From: Phellopilus nigrolimitatus
Taxonomy: Eukaryota > Basidiomycota > Agaricomycetes > Hymenochaetales > Hymenochaetaceae
Assembly: GCA_021029095.1 (NCBI GenBank)
Contig: JAJOHG010000446.1
Location: forward strand, 1-19,470
Direction of reading: 5' to 3'
Length of the DNA: 19,470 bases
Shown here: positions 19,101 through 19,470 of the stretch, piece after piece
Position numbering within the stretch: the stretch's first letter is position 1
How the letters are laid out: every line of letters starts with the position of its first letter
Made by a program: the position numbers and the translations under genes
The notes under the pieces: model-generated
Told to the model about the DNA's origin: nothing
What the model saw: only the letters and a program-made list of their open reading frames with translations
Database searches by the model: none

Positions 19101-19470
19101 TGTATTCGACTACTCGAAACGCAATAGTCGTTGCTTCGGACGTTCCAGAAAGCTGGTCAAGTCTAATCGAGAATGGTCTTAGCACATAGTGGAACAGACT
19201 TCTGTACGCACTCACATATGGGCCTCACGTTCCAGACAGATCGAACCGCTTCCGGTAGCCGGCGCAATCTTGGCCAATACATCCGACCCATCCTTCAAGT
19301 CCGTCCCTACAGACAAAATAGTCTGGCTTCCTGTATCATCCCAAGCCGTTGACTGATTCAAGAGTATGTTCAATAATCGTGGTAGCTCAAGCTCCAGAGT
19401 TATAAAGTGTCTCATACCGTCTCAAATTAAATCCTGGGATCGAAGCTGCCCCATCAACGAAAAAGAGGTT
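9501..19470 (-). CDS. Group X hybrid histidine kinase (Mak2/Mak3-like), 5' end outside window
   Basis: This is a giant sensor kinase, read on the minus strand from the right edge to a TAG at 9503-9501. It covers ~2,400 residues in my model of about 52 exons, near the size of fission yeast Mak2/Mak3 (~2,300). Domain order: kinase-like head, AAA ATPase, long helical region, GAF, HisKA, HATPase, degenerate receiver, true receiver. In fission yeast such proteins pass phosphate from His to Asp, then to an HPt protein and a response regulator acting on the stress MAPK; peroxide is one signal there. A similar cytosolic stress role is inferred here. Phases agree at nearly every junction from 18600 to 9501. 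Problems are a +1 frame break at 18656 and an unresolved junction in the first ~120 bases from the edge. The start codon is not in the window, so the full N-terminus is unknown. Confidence 0.9.
9869..9891. repeat. (AT)n microsatellite in a receiver-domain intron
   Basis: About eleven AT units lie in the intron between the phospho-Asp exon (…FDHH) and MPICDG. The tract is likely length-variable between strains. It lies upstream of the acceptor on the minus strand and does not touch coding bases. Confidence 0.9.
10180..10725 (-). other. Degenerate receiver-like domain
   Basis: Between HATPase and the true receiver lies ~180 residues with a receiver-like pattern. FITICSPSD sits where the acidic pair should follow strand 1, so those acids are absent. 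[11 protein letters not shown] (Asp codon 10496-10494) matches the strand-3 Asp, and [16 protein letters not shown] matches the strand-5 Lys. Without the Mg-binding acids, phosphorylation is unlikely; a structural or regulatory role is inferred. Confidence 0.65.
10735..11532 (-). other. HATPase catalytic ATP-binding domain
   Basis: The N-box is [14 protein letters not shown] (exon starting near 11202). The G1 box is [15 protein letters not shown] with F-box TPFHQAD (11030-10935), and the G2 box is [20 protein letters not shown] after a 75-nt intron with a T-rich tract. Then come [17 protein letters not shown]. All boxes are intact, so the domain should bind ATP and phosphorylate the H-box His. 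Six exons encode it. Confidence 0.93.
11533..11671 (-). other. Longest intron of the kinase gene, with poly-T tracts
   Basis: This 139-nt intron lies between the second HisKA helix (SLEAA) and the [12 protein letters not shown] exon. On the minus strand it carries two long T runs broken by CTTC (about 11551-11582), close to the CACAG acceptor, acting as an extended polypyrimidine tract. Most other introns of this gene are 37-80 nt. The homopolymer runs are also a place where assembly errors are likely. Confidence 0.8.
11690..12070 (-). other. HisKA dimerisation and phospho-acceptor domain
   Basis: The coiled-coil lead-in ([20 protein letters not shown]) runs into the H-box [20 protein letters not shown]. 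The acceptor His codon is 11961-11959. An intron splits the H-box just after TPF. The second helix reads [20 protein letters not shown] and SFSSLEAAE, ending at 11672. All H-box residues expected for a working kinase are present. Confidence 0.93.
12080..12690 (-). other. GAF domain of the histidine kinase
   Basis: Exons read [20 protein letters not shown] (from an acceptor at ~12640), [34 protein letters not shown] and [20 protein letters not shown], then [19 protein letters not shown] and [16 protein letters not shown]. The IPIxxRGxxxGxxYL-type strand and the trailing helix into HisKA are typical of the GAF fold in group X kinases. It is the probable small-molecule or redox sensor; two Cys (in QCACV) lie at the first strand, but I cannot say whether they act in sensing. 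Confidence 0.85.
12900..16110 (-). other. Helical (TPR-like) linker region of the histidine kinase
   Basis: About 16 small exons encode alpha-helical sequence with no catalytic motif. Landmarks in order: an acidic Ser/Glu patch ([12 protein letters not shown], about 16010-15980), [31 protein letters not shown], LEALSxxxx-like helices around [69 protein letters not shown], and [13 protein letters not shown]. Such regions in STAND-type ATPases and Mak2/3 proteins usually form helical repeats that bind ligands or partners. A 9-nt micro-exon (DAE, 13382-13374) lies in this part. Confidence 0.7.
13374..13382 (-). other. 9-nt candidate micro-exon encoding DAE
   Basis: On the minus strand it has TTTAG before and GTGCGT after it. 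Three codons (DAE) join ...NNGMWVALV to [15 protein letters not shown] in phase 0. Skipping it also keeps the frame, so an isoform without DAE is possible. Family memory of a similar acidic link before LASLQ favours inclusion, but only transcript data can settle it. Confidence 0.55.
16130..17930 (-). other. AAA/STAND-type ATPase domain of the histidine kinase
   Basis: The domain opens with [15 protein letters not shown] (near 17890). A Ser/Arg-rich insert of ~95 residues follows (about 17800-17510). The Walker A motif is split by an intron (17432-17384) between GPAG and [18 protein letters not shown], a long helical stretch and Walker [15 protein letters not shown] (about 16890-16845) come next, then [11 protein letters not shown] and a region ending [11 protein letters not shown]. 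Both nucleotide-binding motifs look intact, so ATP binding and hydrolysis are plausible. It likely acts as a signal-dependent switch between head and sensor domains. Confidence 0.85.
17945..17968 (-). other. 24-nt micro-exon encoding EFTIPNTL
   Basis: GT at 17944-17943 and AG at 17970-17969 (minus strand) bound an exon that reads EFTIPNTL and joins [14 protein letters not shown] to [12 protein letters not shown], all in phase 0. The joined sequence resembles the linker before the AAA domain in this family. Confidence 0.75.
18170..19355 (-). other. Protein-kinase-like head of the histidine kinase
   Basis: Exons at about 19350-19216, 19164-18887, 18831-18780 and 18698-18296 onward encode an N-lobe with VLAKIA and LEREAHIL (beta-3 Lys and helix-C Glu candidates). 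The C-lobe has [11 protein letters not shown] in the catalytic loop, RFAHFGNRS where DFG should be, and [10 protein letters not shown] as the APE block, then [15 protein letters not shown]. The catalytic Asp is Glu (HRE), the following Asn is displaced and DFG is HFG, so phosphotransfer is unlikely; it is probably a pseudokinase used for regulation. See the separate entry on the frame break. Confidence 0.75.
18604..18660 (-). other. Frame break in the kinase-like head, bridgeable by a candidate 53-nt intron
   Basis: After ...FHLNDHSG the reading frame meets a TAG at 18655-18653, while the conserved-looking continuation [19 protein letters not shown] is in the frame one base over, which has its own TGA just upstream. 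A single missing base near 18656 would explain this. Alternatively GTTAGT at 18656 and CTAG ending at 18604 delimit a 53-nt intron whose removal restores the frame (DHS-G-GPSALV) but deletes the HFG segment. Confidence 0.65.

Overview
The window looks like nuclear DNA of a filamentous basidiomycete, probably an Agaricomycete. Genes are split by many short GT-AG introns (mostly 37-80 nt) with short exons. Two of the protein types, a hybrid histidine kinase with a kinase-like head and a single-pass membrane protein with a PPRY tail, have the look of basidiomycete families. No rRNA, tRNA, CRISPR array or intact mobile element was seen. All splice models were made by eye from splice signals, reading-frame phase and remembered family similarity. 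No alignment or search was run.

Layout. (1) 147-4501 holds two direct copies of a ~1.5-kb segment. Each carries a four-exon minus-strand gene for a seven-helix membrane protein resembling the fungal DUF7702 family. The copies are separated by ~1.3 kb with no recognisable gene. Two long stretches (145 and 80 bp) are identical between copies while neighbouring sequence has diverged. A one-base difference changes the C-terminal tail of the first copy. (2) 4857-6639 (+) is LAS1, the HEPN nuclease subunit of the Las1-Grc3 ITS2-processing complex. (3) 6937-9163 (-) is a 13-exon gene for a secreted/single-pass membrane protein of unknown function, with a 15-nt micro-exon. (4) 9501 to beyond the right edge (-) is a very large hybrid histidine kinase of the group X / fission yeast Mak2-Mak3 type. 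It has a degenerate protein-kinase head, AAA ATPase, helical repeat region, GAF, HisKA, HATPase, a degenerate receiver and a true receiver. I count about 51 introns within the window, including flanking micro-exons of 9 and 24 nt.

The genes do not form an operon-like unit; they are neighbours with separate roles (ribosome biogenesis, surface or membrane proteins, two-component signalling). The most notable points are the apparent +1 frame break in the kinase head, which a 53-nt candidate intron would bridge; the stacked degenerate kinase and receiver modules; and the patchwork identity of the DUF7702-like pair. I did not find a convincing wholly new system here.
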